54,698 bases of DNA from Candidatus Melainabacteria bacterium (GTDB lineage Bacteria > Cyanobacteriota > Vampirovibrionia > Gastranaerophilales > Gastranaerophilaceae). The notes under the pieces were generated by a model. That model searched no databases and was not told the DNA's origin. It was given only the letters and a program-made list of their open reading frames with translations. Both the position numbers and the translations under genes were made by a program. The stretch is from contig QHME01000013.1 of the NCBI GenBank assembly GCA_003258735.1, positions 1 to 54,698 of the forward strand. Direction: 5' to 3'. The stretch's first letter is position 1. Each line of letters starts with the position of its first letter. Positions 6,959 to 15,237 of the stretch are shown piece by piece.

Positions 6959-8380
6959 ATGTTTAATCCCAAATCACACAAAGCCGAAGAATTTATAAAT
7001 CATGAGGAAGTTTTAGCCTCATTAGAATACGCAAAAAATAACAAAAATAATATTGAACTTATTGATAAAATTTTAGAAAAAGCAAAAATTGGCAAAGGGC
7101 TTTCTCATAGAGAGGCAGCAGTTTTACTTGATTGTGAAATTGAAGAAAAAAATCAAGAAATTTTTGAACTTGCAAAGAAAATCAAACAAGATTACTACGG
7201 AAACAGAATTGTCTTATTTGCTCCATTATATTTATCAAATTATTGTGTAAACGGCTGTGTGTATTGTCCATACCACGCAAAAAACAAACATATTCCGCGC
7301 AAAAAAATGACTCAAGATGAAATCCGAGAAGAGGTTATTGCGTTGCAAGATATGGGACATAAACGTCTGGCAATTGAAACAGGAGAAGACCCTATAAACA
7401 ACCCTATTGAATATGTTTTGGAATCCCTAAAAACAATTTATTCTGTACATCATAAAAATGGAGCTATCCGTCGAGCAAACGTAAATATTGCAGCCACAAC
7501 CGTTGAAAACTACAAAAAACTCAAAGAGGCAGGTATTGGCACATATATTTTGTTCCAAGAAACTTATAACAAAGAGTCTTACGAAACACTTCACCCAACA
7601 GGTCCAAAACATAATTATGCATACCACACAGAAGCTATGGACAGAGCAATGGAAGGCGGTATTGATGATGTTGGACTTGGCGTATTATTTGGGCTTGAAC
7701 TATACAGATATGAATTTAGCGCACTTTTAATGCATGCAGAACACCTAGAAGCAGCATTTGGAGTAGGTCCTCACACAATCTCTGTTCCAAGAATCAGACG
7801 TGCTGATGATATTGACCCATCTACATTTGATAACGGAATTGATGATGATACATTTGCCAAAATAGTTGCTTGTATCAGAATTGCTGTACCTTATACTGGT
7901 ATGATTATCTCAACAAGGGAATCTAAAAAATGTAGAGAAAGAGTGCTTGAATTAGGAGTTTCTCAAATCAGCGGAGGTTCTAAAACAAGCGTAGGAGGTT
8001 ACGCTCATCCTGAACAAGAATCTGAAGAAGAAACCGCACAATTTGAAGTTGAAGACAGACGTTCTTTAGACCAAATCGTAAAATGGCTTATGGAACTTGG
8101 TTATGTACCTAGTTTTTGTACAGCCTGCTATAGAGAAGGCAGAGTGGGTGACAGATTTATGGAAATCTGCAAAGAACAACAAATCCACAATTTCTGCCAT
8201 CCGAATGCGATTATGACCTTGAAAGAATATTTGGAAGATTACGCATCAAATGATACCAAAAAAATTGGTGAAACTCTTATAAAAAAAGAATTAGAAACAT
8301 TTAAAAATCAAAATCTTGAATGTAAAGTTGAGCAAAACCTTGAAAAAATCGAACACGGTGAACGTGATTTCAGATTTTAG
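6959..8380 (+). CDS. hydG: [FeFe]-hydrogenase maturase HydG (radical SAM)
   Basis: HydG cleaves tyrosine to make the CO and CN ligands of the hydrogenase H-cluster. The 473-residue product has the radical-SAM cluster motif C96-x3-C100-x2-C103 (NYCVNGCVYCPYH), the conserved IETGEDP, FQETYN and PRIRRA blocks, and a C-terminal FCTACYREGRVGDRF ... FCHPNA block that binds the second iron-sulfur cluster. Starting at 6959 gives MFNPKSHKAEEFINHEE, which matches the usual clostridial-type N-terminus. No hydE, hydF or hydrogenase structural gene is in the window. Its presence implies an anaerobe with H2 metabolism (established for the family; the physiology is inference). Confidence 0.95.
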   Translation: MFNPKSHKAEEFINHEEVLASLEYAKNNKNNIELIDKILEKAKIGKGLSHREAAVLLDCEIEEKNQEIFELAKKIKQDYYGNRIVLFAPLYLSNYCVNGCVYCPYHAKNKHIPRKKMTQDEIREEVIALQDMGHKRLAIETGEDPINNPIEYVLESLKTIYSVHHKNGAIRRANVNIAATTVENYKKLKEAGIGTYILFQETYNKESYETLHPTGPKHNYAYHTEAMDRAMEGGIDDVGLGVLFGLELYRYEFSALLMHAEHLEAAFGVGPHTISVPRIRRADDIDPSTFDNGIDDDTFAKIVACIRIAVPYTGMIISTRESKKCRERVLELGVSQISGGSKTSVGGYAHPEQESEEETAQFEVEDRRSLDQIVKWLMELGYVPSFCTACYREGRVGDRFMEICKEQQIHNFCHPNAIMTLKEYLEDYASNDTKKIGETLIKKELETFKNQNLECKVEQNLEKIEHGERDFRF

Positions 8381-8386
8381 ATTACC

Positions 8387-8415
8387 TTGAGCAGCACTTC
8401 AATTTATGCTAATAT
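8387..8415 (+). promoter_or_regulatory. Promoter of a leaderless NUDIX gene
   Basis: TTGAGC (8387-8392), 17-nt spacer ending in TGC, TAATAT (8410-8415); the ATG begins 6 nt later at the expected transcription start. Confidence 0.65.
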
Positions 8416-8421
8416 ACTGAT

Positions 8422-8970
8422 ATGAATTTTACAGAAAAAACATTAAACTCAAAGGTTGTATATGACGGAAAAGTAATCACCGTCATCAAAGATGATGTTG
8501 AAGTAGCTGACGGACACAAATCATTTAGAGAAGTGGTTCTGCATAGTGGTGGCGTTGTAATCGCTGCACTCAAAGACCCTGAAACAATTTTACTGGTAAA
8601 ACAATATAGATATCCGCTAAAAGAAACAATTTTAGAGCTTCCTGCAGGGAAACTTGAAAAAGGAGAAAACCCTGACTTTGCAGCAAAAAGAGAACTTGAA
8701 GAAGAAACAGGATACCGTGCAAAAAATTGGAACTCTCTTGGATATATCAACACAACTCCAGGAATTTGTACAGAAAAATTATACCTCTACCTTGCAACCG
8801 ATTTGACTTATATTGGAGACCATCCTGATGAGGGAGAAATTCTAAAATGCAGTGAATATAAGCTTTCTAATGTTTTAGAAATGATTTATTCAGGCAAAAT
8901 AAATGATGCAAAAACAATTTGTACACTTACACGTAGTGTGAATATTTTGGCAAAACAGATTAAAAATTAG
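8422..8970 (+). CDS. NUDIX hydrolase, ADP-ribose pyrophosphatase type
   Basis: The 182-residue product has a complete NUDIX box at about 76-98: G-x5-E-x7-R-E-L-x-E-E-x-G. Upstream VKQYRYP and ELPAGKLEKGE are typical of ADP-ribose pyrophosphatases (NudF type), which hydrolyse ADP-ribose to AMP and ribose 5-phosphate in a housecleaning role. The NUDIX specificity is inferred. The ATG has no Shine-Dalgarno site; the -10 box ends 6 nt before it, so the mRNA is probably leaderless. A HAD phosphatase gene follows after 21 nt and is probably cotranscribed. Confidence 0.9.
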   Translation: MNFTEKTLNSKVVYDGKVITVIKDDVEVADGHKSFREVVLHSGGVVIAALKDPETILLVKQYRYPLKETILELPAGKLEKGENPDFAAKRELEEETGYRAKNWNSLGYINTTPGICTEKLYLYLATDLTYIGDHPDEGEILKCSEYKLSNVLEMIYSGKINDAKTICTLTRSVNILAKQIKN

Positions 8971-8991
8971 GCTATAACGAGGATTTTTAAA

Positions 8992-9795
8992 ATGATAAAA
9001 ATGATAGCAACAGATATTGACGGAACAATTTTAAAATGGGGGTTAAATTTCACACCAGAACTTAAAAATTGCATAAAAAATCTCTCATCAAACGGAATTA
9101 AAGTTGTCCTTGTTACTGGCAGAATGCATATTGCCGCCATGCCTGTTGCTCGTGAACTTGGCTTGAATACACCAATAATTTCATATCAAGGCGGACTTAT
9201 TAAAGATATCAGTGGCAAAACCTTATACCAAAATACACTATCCCCAAAGTATGCCAAAGAGATTATACAATGGGCACGCAAAAACAATATTCACATAAAT
9301 CTTTACCTTGATGATAAATTGTATGTTGAGCATGACAACGATATCGTAAAATACTACACTGATGGAAAATTTATTGATTATACAGTTTGTTCATTTGATG
9401 ATTTGAAAATCGAAAATGTTAATAAAATTTTGGCAATCGACTTAAACAATGCGGAAAAAGTAACCTCTTGGGTTGATGAATTAAAGGCAAAATACCCTGA
9501 TTTATATATCGTAAAATCAACTCCTTATTTTTGTGAAATCGGTTCAGGAGATGCAAAAAAATCTCTTGGAGTACAGTTTTTGTGCAATTTATGGGGTATA
9601 AAAAAAGAAGAACTTTTGACAATTGGTGACCAAAACAACGACATTGACCTTGTTAAAGCAGGTGGAATCGGTGTTGCAATGGGCAATGGCAGTGAGGAAT
9701 TAAAAGCTTGCGCTGATTATATAACCGATACAGTTGAAAACAACGGATTTGTAAAAGCAATTGAAAAATTTGTTACTGTTGCCCCAAAAGTTTAA
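8992..9795 (+). CDS. Cof-type HAD-IIB phosphatase
   Basis: The 267-residue product starts with the HAD motif I DIDGT (D8, D10), has motif II around VTGRMH, and ends with motif IV GDQNNDIDLVKAGG followed by GVAMGNG, the signature of Cof/YidA sugar-phosphate or nucleotide phosphatases. The substrate cannot be told from sequence. Start has a GAGGA site. It follows the NUDIX gene and its 3' end overlaps the convergent minus-strand gene by 4 nt. Confidence 0.9.
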   Translation: MIKMIATDIDGTILKWGLNFTPELKNCIKNLSSNGIKVVLVTGRMHIAAMPVARELGLNTPIISYQGGLIKDISGKTLYQNTLSPKYAKEIIQWARKNNIHINLYLDDKLYVEHDNDIVKYYTDGKFIDYTVCSFDDLKIENVNKILAIDLNNAEKVTSWVDELKAKYPDLYIVKSTPYFCEIGSGDAKKSLGVQFLCNLWGIKKEELLTIGDQNNDIDLVKAGGIGVAMGNGSEELKACADYITDTVENNGFVKAIEKFVTVAPKV

Positions 9796-10145
9796 AATTT
9801 TTGAGCACGTCCATCCATTTCGATAACTTCACCACCGCAATTCGGACAAATTTTTGGATTTTTCTTTTCTCGCAAAAATTGTTTGTAACATTTTGTGCAG
9901 ATATATTTTTTTTGTTTCCTTAGTAAAATTAATAACAAAAAAGGAGCTAAAACCTGAACAATTAATACAACAACTCCCAATATAATTAGTAAACAACCCA
10001 AGCTTGGACTTATAAAATAATAAAACGGTAAGGCACTACTATATTCTTCATAATCATACTGCGGTTGTTCAACCGTCGTCGTAGTATGTTGAATAGGACG
10101 TTTAACGGTAATTGAACTAATTAAATTTTCAGGAATACTTCTCAT
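9792..10145 (-). CDS. Small membrane protein with C-terminal zinc ribbon
   Basis: No named family recognised. The 117-residue product has a polar N-terminus with a short Thr-rich run, one long or two short membrane segments (about 43-76), then a zinc-ribbon with C83-x2-C86 and C100-x2-C103 (ICTKC and ICPNCGG). A GGGTGA site precedes the ATG. It is divergent from ispF, sharing a symmetrical promoter region, and overlaps the HAD gene end. Function unknown; the ribbon is presumably cytosolic. Confidence 0.75.
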   Translation of the reverse strand: MRSIPENLISSITVKRPIQHTTTTVEQPQYDYEEYSSALPFYYFISPSLGCLLIILGVVVLIVQVLAPFLLLILLRKQKKYICTKCYKQFLREKKNPKICPNCGGEVIEMDGRAQKF

Positions 10146-10167
10146 CTTTCACCCACTATTTTTGCTT

Positions 10168-10200
10168 ATTATAGCATATTACACCAATATATGCTATAAT
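10168..10200. promoter_or_regulatory. Palindromic divergent promoter
   Basis: ATTATAGCATAT (10168-10179) and ATATGCTATAAT (10189-10200) are perfect inverted copies around 9 nt. Each arm carries an extended -10 element TGCTATAAT pointing outward: plus strand for ispF, minus strand for the zinc-ribbon membrane protein. No good -35 is seen, which extended -10 promoters do not need. Confidence 0.55.
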
Positions 10201-10230
10201 GAGAAAGATATATTATCAGAAAGGGAAAAT

Positions 10231-10710
10231 ATGTACAGAATCGGAATTGGCTATGATATCCACAAGCTTATTGAAGGCAGAGATTTAATTATTGGCGGAA
10301 TAAAAATCACTCACGAAAAAGGTTTGCTGGGACATTCAGATGCGGATGTTTTGATTCACGCCTTGATTGATGCAATGCTTGGTGCGCTAGCACTTGATGA
10401 TATCGGCACTCTTTTCCCTGATACTGACCCAAAATACAAAAATATTGACAGCACAATTTTGCTAAAACATGTCTATGATTTGGTAAGAGAAAAAGGTTAT
10501 TCTATCGGCAATATCGACAGTAATATTATTGCCCAAGCTCCAAAAATGATGCCATATATTCCAAAGATGAAAGAAGTTTTATGCAAAATTTTAGAAATTA
10601 AGCCTGAAAATTTGTCTATAAAAGCTAAAACTAAAGAAAAAATGGATGCCGTTGGGCAAAAACTTGCAATTGAAGCCAATGCGGTTATTTTGTTGAATAA
10701 TGTTCAGTAA
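10231..10710 (+). CDS. ispF: 2-C-methyl-D-erythritol 2,4-cyclodiphosphate synthase
   Basis: Fifth step of the MEP isoprenoid pathway. The 159-residue product has GIGYDIH with zinc ligands D9 and H11, GLLGHSDADVLIHALIDAM with the third zinc His, LFPDTDP and the C-terminal TKEKMDAVGQ block. Length is normal. The frame is open to 10162, but ATG 10231 follows AAAGGGA and gives the canonical N-terminus. Its promoter is the symmetrical element just upstream. Confidence 0.96.
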   Translation: MYRIGIGYDIHKLIEGRDLIIGGIKITHEKGLLGHSDADVLIHALIDAMLGALALDDIGTLFPDTDPKYKNIDSTILLKHVYDLVREKGYSIGNIDSNIIAQAPKMMPYIPKMKEVLCKILEIKPENLSIKAKTKEKMDAVGQKLAIEANAVILLNNVQ

Positions 10711-10747
10711 TGACAAAGACAAGCTTTGGATATAATATTTTCTCTCA

Positions 10748-10933
10748 CTAATGGTAAATATCTTTACTTTCCTCATCCGTGCAGAGCTCATCTGCCAAAT
10801 TACGCATGTACTCAATAATTGGGGAAATATTTTGTAACTCCTCAACCTCAGTATTAAATTTGCAATAATTATCCAAAACCACACTGATGTTATATAATTT
10901 TTCAGACAAGGCAATATTTGTTTCAATATTCAT
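10748..10933 (-). CDS. Small acidic hypothetical protein
   Basis: A 61-codon ORF with an amphipathic, acidic, probably helical product (ALSEKLYNIS, EELQNISPIIEYMRNLADEL). No family recognised and no clear Shine-Dalgarno site. It follows the 11003-11515 gene at a distance of about 70 nt on the same strand and may be the tail of that operon. Amino-acid composition looks like real protein, but support is limited. Confidence 0.45.
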   Translation of the reverse strand: MNIETNIALSEKLYNISVVLDNYCKFNTEVEELQNISPIIEYMRNLADELCTDEESKDIYH

Positions 10934-11002
10934 ATCTTAATTCCAACTTATTACAAATACATTATTTCTTAAAAATATTTCCATTTCAAGAGGCGAAGAA
11001 TA

Positions 11003-11515
11003 TTATTTCCTAAAATTATCAGACAAGTAACTCAAAATTGCACCGCCAATTTCTTCATTTGGGTCGAAAGTCTGATTTGGATTAGGTGGCTCAATTGAAT
11101 TTTTTATAAGCATATTAACCAAAGGGCCAAATGCATCAGGAACTTGGATTTTGCGATAAATACCTGCTAAAAAAGTCTGAATATTTGGAGATTTCGTACC
11201 ATTGAACCTCGCAAAAACAGGATACAATTTGTCAATCCCTTTTGTACCATCATCAAGCATTCTATCCATTATATACAAGGTTTCTGTCACTTGCGCCTCG
11301 TTATTTGAATGTTGTAAAATATCTGTCAAATATGGCAGAGCATTTTCTTTTTGCCTAACAAAATAGTCAACCTCATTTTTGTCAAAAATACAGTAGTTCC
11401 TATCAGGTGTCGGAAGCTGAGCAGATGTACAGGCATAATAAGGCTGTGACATATTTTTAACAAGGTGTGGATGTTGCGGATTCTGATATTGAACTATAGA
11501 AATTTGTTGAATCAT
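11003..11515 (-). CDS. Hypothetical protein with HEAT-like helical repeats
   Basis: The 170-residue product has no recognised family name. Residues about 55-140 look like alpha-solenoid repeats (ALPYLTDILQHSNNEAQVTETLYIMDRM, then GIDKLYPVFARF and FGPLVNMLIK). The N-terminus is Gln- and Pro-rich without signal peptide. AAGGTGG precedes the ATG, 12 nt after the upstream gene, so it is the third coding gene of a minus-strand operon that starts near 13872. Probably a scaffold or partner of the membrane protein encoded upstream (inference). Confidence 0.7.
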   Translation of the reverse strand: MIQQISIVQYQNPQHPHLVKNMSQPYYACTSAQLPTPDRNYCIFDKNEVDYFVRQKENALPYLTDILQHSNNEAQVTETLYIMDRMLDDGTKGIDKLYPVFARFNGTKSPNIQTFLAGIYRKIQVPDAFGPLVNMLIKNSIEPPNPNQTFDPNEEIGGAILSYLSDNFRK

Positions 11516-11527
11516 TTAATTACCACC

Positions 11528-13027
11528 TTACGAATATACATACGGAGGACCGTTTTTCACTTCAAACAAAACATTTTCCGCCATTGCCTTCAATTCTTCT
11601 TTACTTTTTTTACCACTATCTACCTGTTTATAAAATTCCTCAACCAATGGTCTTATAGCCGCATCTTTTTTAGATTTAAAATTGCGCAATTCAGTGGAAA
11701 CAAGACGACTTTGAAGTTCTAACTCTGTTTCTGCATTTATTTTCTTAACTTGAACCTCTTTAATCGCATCACCGGCAAGTTTTCCCCCATAAGCGACTGC
11801 CGTAACTCCTGTTATTCCAAGGAAAAGGTGTTTAAATTGTGGATTTGCCGTATCAAGCAACCAGTTATAGAAAAATGCAAGATACTCATTTACAAACGAG
11901 TTAAATGCAGGTTTTGGAGTACCATCCCCTGCGTAGTTCGGATTAGCTTTTATTGCAGATGTACGCATATTTAGCAAAATATCTTCCAAGAATTTTTTCT
12001 TTTCATTCACATTCTCCCAACTCAATGCGTTAACCTGTTTCGTAATAAATTCTTCAGCACCATCTGAACACTCAATTGAACGGAACATGTGTTCTAAATT
12101 GTCTTTATCAATAACTTTTGTCTCTTCCTTTGAAGTTTTGACAAGTTCTTCAATCGCAGATTTTGTACGTTGTAAACCTTCATCAAGATTGATTTTACTT
12201 TTAGTAAGATTTTTTAAAGACAAATACCCAAGCCCAACAATTCCAACAAATGTACCAATTCCAAGCACAATATTTGCCAAATTTGAATTCTGTTTTTTAT
12301 TTTCTTGTTTTTGTAATTGGTCTTGAGAAGTAAAACTTGTCACATATTTATTTTTACCAAAGTTTGGAAGAATCTTTTCATTATCGTCTTTCAAATATTT
12401 TTCAAAATCCGTTGCATATTTAGAAAGCATACTGCGAATAATCTGCATCTTACCTGCAAAGGATTCTGTTTCAACCGCAACAAGATTTTCTTGAAGATTT
12501 TTTTGAATATCTGAGTCTTTCCGCTTAACCCAAATTTCCTTATAACCTTCTAAAAATGTTTGTCCCATAAATGCCATCGCACCGAGTGTCAATGTTCCAA
12601 TACCTGCCAAAAAAGTCTTCTTATTTGGACTTTGCACCATTTGGTACATAACTTGAGAATACTCGCTATTAATATTGACATTTCGTGTAAGAGCTGGCAA
12701 CCATTTTTCTTTTGCCAAATTTTTAGCGATTTTTGCACTATGATTTACAAAACCGGTCAAAATTGCAATTGATGACATCACACCAAGTACAATTGCACTC
12801 AACGGTAACAATTTTTTATCAACAATTTTTTTATCAGTATACAACTGCGCAGGCATTGATATTTCATCTGATATCATATAATTACTTTTAGCTTCGGACA
12901 AACCTTCTTTTACAGTACTATTAACAACAACCCCTTCTTTAGTGGAAAGATTATTGCGCTTTTGAGAGTTTGTCAAATTCCGCTGTTGTCTTAAATTTTC
13001 CGCATCGTTTAACGGATTAATGTGCAT
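11528..13027 (-). CDS. Large hypothetical membrane protein
   Basis: No family recognised. The 499-residue product has hydrophobic segments at about 75-95 (LSAIVLGVMSSIAILTGF), 138-158 (TFLAGIGTLTLGAMAFMG), 252-272 (IVLGIGTFVGIVGLGYL) and 400-418 (LFLGITGVTAVAYGG), with long charged, partly coiled-coil regions between and a charged C-terminal tail. Its ATG overlaps the end of the upstream gene by 11 nt, so it is translationally coupled to it. General build resembles the membrane protein at 48565-49947, though I cannot align them confidently. Confidence 0.7.
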   Translation of the reverse strand: MHINPLNDAENLRQQRNLTNSQKRNNLSTKEGVVVNSTVKEGLSEAKSNYMISDEISMPAQLYTDKKIVDKKLLPLSAIVLGVMSSIAILTGFVNHSAKIAKNLAKEKWLPALTRNVNINSEYSQVMYQMVQSPNKKTFLAGIGTLTLGAMAFMGQTFLEGYKEIWVKRKDSDIQKNLQENLVAVETESFAGKMQIIRSMLSKYATDFEKYLKDDNEKILPNFGKNKYVTSFTSQDQLQKQENKKQNSNLANIVLGIGTFVGIVGLGYLSLKNLTKSKINLDEGLQRTKSAIEELVKTSKEETKVIDKDNLEHMFRSIECSDGAEEFITKQVNALSWENVNEKKKFLEDILLNMRTSAIKANPNYAGDGTPKPAFNSFVNEYLAFFYNWLLDTANPQFKHLFLGITGVTAVAYGGKLAGDAIKEVQVKKINAETELELQSRLVSTELRNFKSKKDAAIRPLVEEFYKQVDSGKKSKEELKAMAENVLFEVKNGPPYVYS

Positions 13028-13721
13028 CCTTATCTATTTCCTTTTCTTGTTTTGTTCTTTGAAAAAGTTTGTTTATAAATGTTTTGAGTTCAAAAGTTCG
13101 TTTTGCTTCTTCAATTTTTTTATCTTCATCATCAGTTTCTGTTACACCAAAAAAGAAAAATAATGACTTAAGTTTTTTCTTAGTTTCTTTTAAAAATTTA
13201 GAAACTTTTTCACCAATCGCTGCTTTTAATTCACCATAAATCGCTGTTAATTTATCTGAAATATCCGCAAATTTTTGAGAGATAGCTTGAGCAATATTTG
13301 TAATTACAGTTGGAATATTTTGAACAATATCCAAAACACTGCCAACTATGCCAATTAATACAAAATTTACAGGTTTTGCAACCAAATCAGGCATTGTTTC
13401 TCTTATTGCAGCAGCCAAATCCATCAATCTTTGATGAGTATTTGAAATGTTTTTTTGAAAATCGGCTAATGCTTGAAGATGACTTTGTTGTGCAGCTTGC
13501 GCTTGTGCCCTTGCCTGTTTTTGCGCCCTTATCATTGCACCAATAGCAGCACACTGATTATATGTCATTTCTCCGACATTACGCGGAATATCACGTTTTG
13601 TTGTAGAATTTCCACCTGCCATTCCACTGCAAATCGGACACGCACCTTGTGGCAATCCGTGTGGACAAGAACCAGCAGCTTTTACACTATGAGAATGTAC
13701 GGCAGACGAGCCTAATGACAT
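13017..13721 (-). CDS. Hypothetical protein with N-terminal Cys/His knuckle
   Basis: The 234-residue product starts with a small metal-binding-like motif CPHGLPQGACPIC (C19, H21, C28, C31), continues with an Ala/Gln-rich coiled coil (about 62-92), a hydrophobic amphipathic stretch (about 115-160) and a Lys-rich tail. No family recognised. The frame is open to 13763, but ATG 13721 has AGAGGA at the right distance. That Shine-Dalgarno lies in the 3' arm of a 9-bp hairpin (13729-13760), so initiation may be controlled. First full gene of the operon running to 11003. Confidence 0.7.
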   Translation of the reverse strand: MSLGSSAVHSHSVKAAGSCPHGLPQGACPICSGMAGGNSTTKRDIPRNVGEMTYNQCAAIGAMIRAQKQARAQAQAAQQSHLQALADFQKNISNTHQRLMDLAAAIRETMPDLVAKPVNFVLIGIVGSVLDIVQNIPTVITNIAQAISQKFADISDKLTAIYGELKAAIGEKVSKFLKETKKKLKSLFFFFGVTETDDEDKKIEEAKRTFELKTFINKLFQRTKQEKEIDKDAH

Positions 13722-13728
13722 TAAAAAA

Positions 13729-13760
13729 TCCTCTTTATCTTCGCAATATTTTAAAGAGGA
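13729..13760 (-). promoter_or_regulatory. Shine-Dalgarno-sequestering hairpin
   Basis: Read on the minus strand, TCCTCTTTA (13760-13752) pairs perfectly with TAAAGAGGA (13737-13729) around a 14-nt loop, and six T follow. The 3' arm contains the Shine-Dalgarno AGAGGA of the gene starting at 13721. It could act as a translational switch or as an attenuator. Confidence 0.5.
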
Positions 13761-13858
13761 CACACAAAAACCTTTCCACTCATCCGAACTGCACGCAGAT
13801 GATGATATTTTTGAGCATTCCGACTTTTACGGCTGCGGCAACAGTTGAAGATATTCAC
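13751..13858 (-). CDS. Possible leader peptide, 35 residues
   Basis: GTG at 13858 with AGAGGA about 7 nt upstream, stop TAA at 13751-13753, inside the 5' arm of the hairpin that covers the next start. The peptide is Cys- and Arg-rich (begins MNIFNCCRSRKSR). It contains CGC, CGT and CGG codons, rare in neighbouring genes, which argues against a conserved protein. If translated, the ribosome stopping at the TAA would open the hairpin. Speculative. Confidence 0.25.
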   Translation of the reverse strand: MNIFNCCRSRKSRNAQKYHHLRAVRMSGKVFVCPL

Positions 13859-13878
13859 TTCATTTCCTCTTTGCTTTG

Positions 13879-13907
13879 ATAGTAATTTAAGCAAGCAAAC
13901 ATGTCAA
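13879..13907 (-). promoter_or_regulatory. Promoter of the 13721-11003 operon
   Basis: On the minus strand TTGACA (13907-13902), 17-nt spacer, TACTAT (13884-13879). Transcription from about 13872 gives a leader of about 150 nt. Confidence 0.55.
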
Positions 13908-13935
13908 ATCGGATAGCACCTTTGACTAACTTTTG

Positions 13936-15237
13936 TTACAGGTTAAATTCTTTTATAAACTCATTTACCCATTTGATTAAATTCGGAATTTCATAAGGTT
14001 TTGGCAAATACAAATCCGCACCTGTATTTAATACCAATTCCTTGTCATGAATAATTGATGTAACAATAATTTTTGAATTTTTGTAAGGTTCTTCCTGTTT
14101 CAATTTGTAGCACAAATTCAAACCATTTTTCTTTTCCAAATCCCCTGCATCAATGATTATCAAAGCAGGAATTTCATTTTCTTCAGGAATTTTGTATTCG
14201 TTTACAACAGTTGTCTTGTAGCCTTGGAGCTTCAATATTGTATTAAGTAAAATACTCAAAGCTTCATCCGTTTCAAAAATAAGAATCTTGTTATTGTATT
14301 CTCGTTCCTGAATTGAATCAATACCAGAAATTTGCGGACGTTCCATCAAGTAATTTGAACGGTTCGGATTATCTGCAAGTCGATGAATTTCAAGCAAAGT
14401 ATTAATAACCTGTGCACTATCTTTATATTTGGTAACTTCATTTGTCACAACACTAATTGTTGAGTGAACAAAATTGGCTCTACGTCCAGCGTATTCATCC
14501 CCTTGGAGAATCATATAACCTCTATCAAGGTCATGTTCTGCATAAAACTTACCTGCAACAGAATCAAACGCAAAAATCAAAAATCTTGCAAGGCGTTCTG
14601 CTTTTATAGCATCTGTAATTACCAAAAAAGTATTTTCAGAAAGTTCACCCATATAATCATTTTTATTCAATGATGCTTGAATAATTGCACAATACGTTTG
14701 GAGCAATTTGTCAGACGCCAATTGAGTATATGCCTGTTTATAACTTTCAAAATTTTCAATACTTATATATAACGCTGCCCATTTTTTATCCTCAGACAGC
14801 AATCTTTTTATTGCACGCATTGAATAATTTTTGTTTGGCAACATGTGTTTTAAATCAAGATTTGACTCAAATTCTCGTCTCAAATGTGCCAACATTCTCA
14901 CCTTAAATTCTTCTGAATTAACAGGCTCAGACAAAAAATCATCCGCACCGCTTTCTATAACCTTGATACGGTCATTAAAATCCGCAGATTTTGACATTGC
15001 AACGATAATTGGGCGCATATCATAAGTCAATGCTCGAACTTGTTTGCAAAAATCAGATAAATCATCATCAAAACTATCCGAAATTATTATCAAATCAGGT
15101 TCTTTGTCCTGAATTAATTTAATTGAAGTAATCAAATCTTTGGAAATAATTACATCATTTGATTCGGATTCCAAAATCTTTTTATATTTTGTAGATAATT
15201 CCAACCTCTTATCAATGATTAAAGTTACTGACTGCAT
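13936..15237 (-). CDS. Response regulator: REC - degenerate GGDEF - REC
   Basis: The 433-residue product has a first receiver-like domain (about 1-125), a middle domain with GGDEF-fold character (about 130-290), and a second receiver domain (about 315-430). In the first receiver the conserved Lys before Pro is replaced (LSEPVN), so it may not be phosphorylated normally; the second keeps IIIDAGD and LPKPYE. In the middle domain the GGDEF signature is replaced by GELSENTF, so diguanylate cyclase activity is unlikely. The start overlaps the end of the upstream histidine kinase gene by 13 nt, so kinase and regulator are coupled and probably form a pair. Confidence 0.8.
   Translation of the reverse strand: MQSVTLIIDKRLELSTKYKKILESESNDVIISKDLITSIKLIQDKEPDLIIISDSFDDDLSDFCKQVRALTYDMRPIIVAMSKSADFNDRIKVIESGADDFLSEPVNSEEFKVRMLAHLRREFESNLDLKHMLPNKNYSMRAIKRLLSEDKKWAALYISIENFESYKQAYTQLASDKLLQTYCAIIQASLNKNDYMGELSENTFLVITDAIKAERLARFLIFAFDSVAGKFYAEHDLDRGYMILQGDEYAGRRANFVHSTISVVTNEVTKYKDSAQVINTLLEIHRLADNPNRSNYLMERPQISGIDSIQEREYNNKILIFETDEALSILLNTILKLQGYKTTVVNEYKIPEENEIPALIIIDAGDLEKKNGLNLCYKLKQEEPYKNSKIIVTSIIHDKELVLNTGADLYLPKPYEIPNLIKWVNEFIKEFNL

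Noticed and set aside
10591..10926. Long minus-strand open frame overlapping ispF
   Set aside because: It is a shadow of ispF and has no family features.
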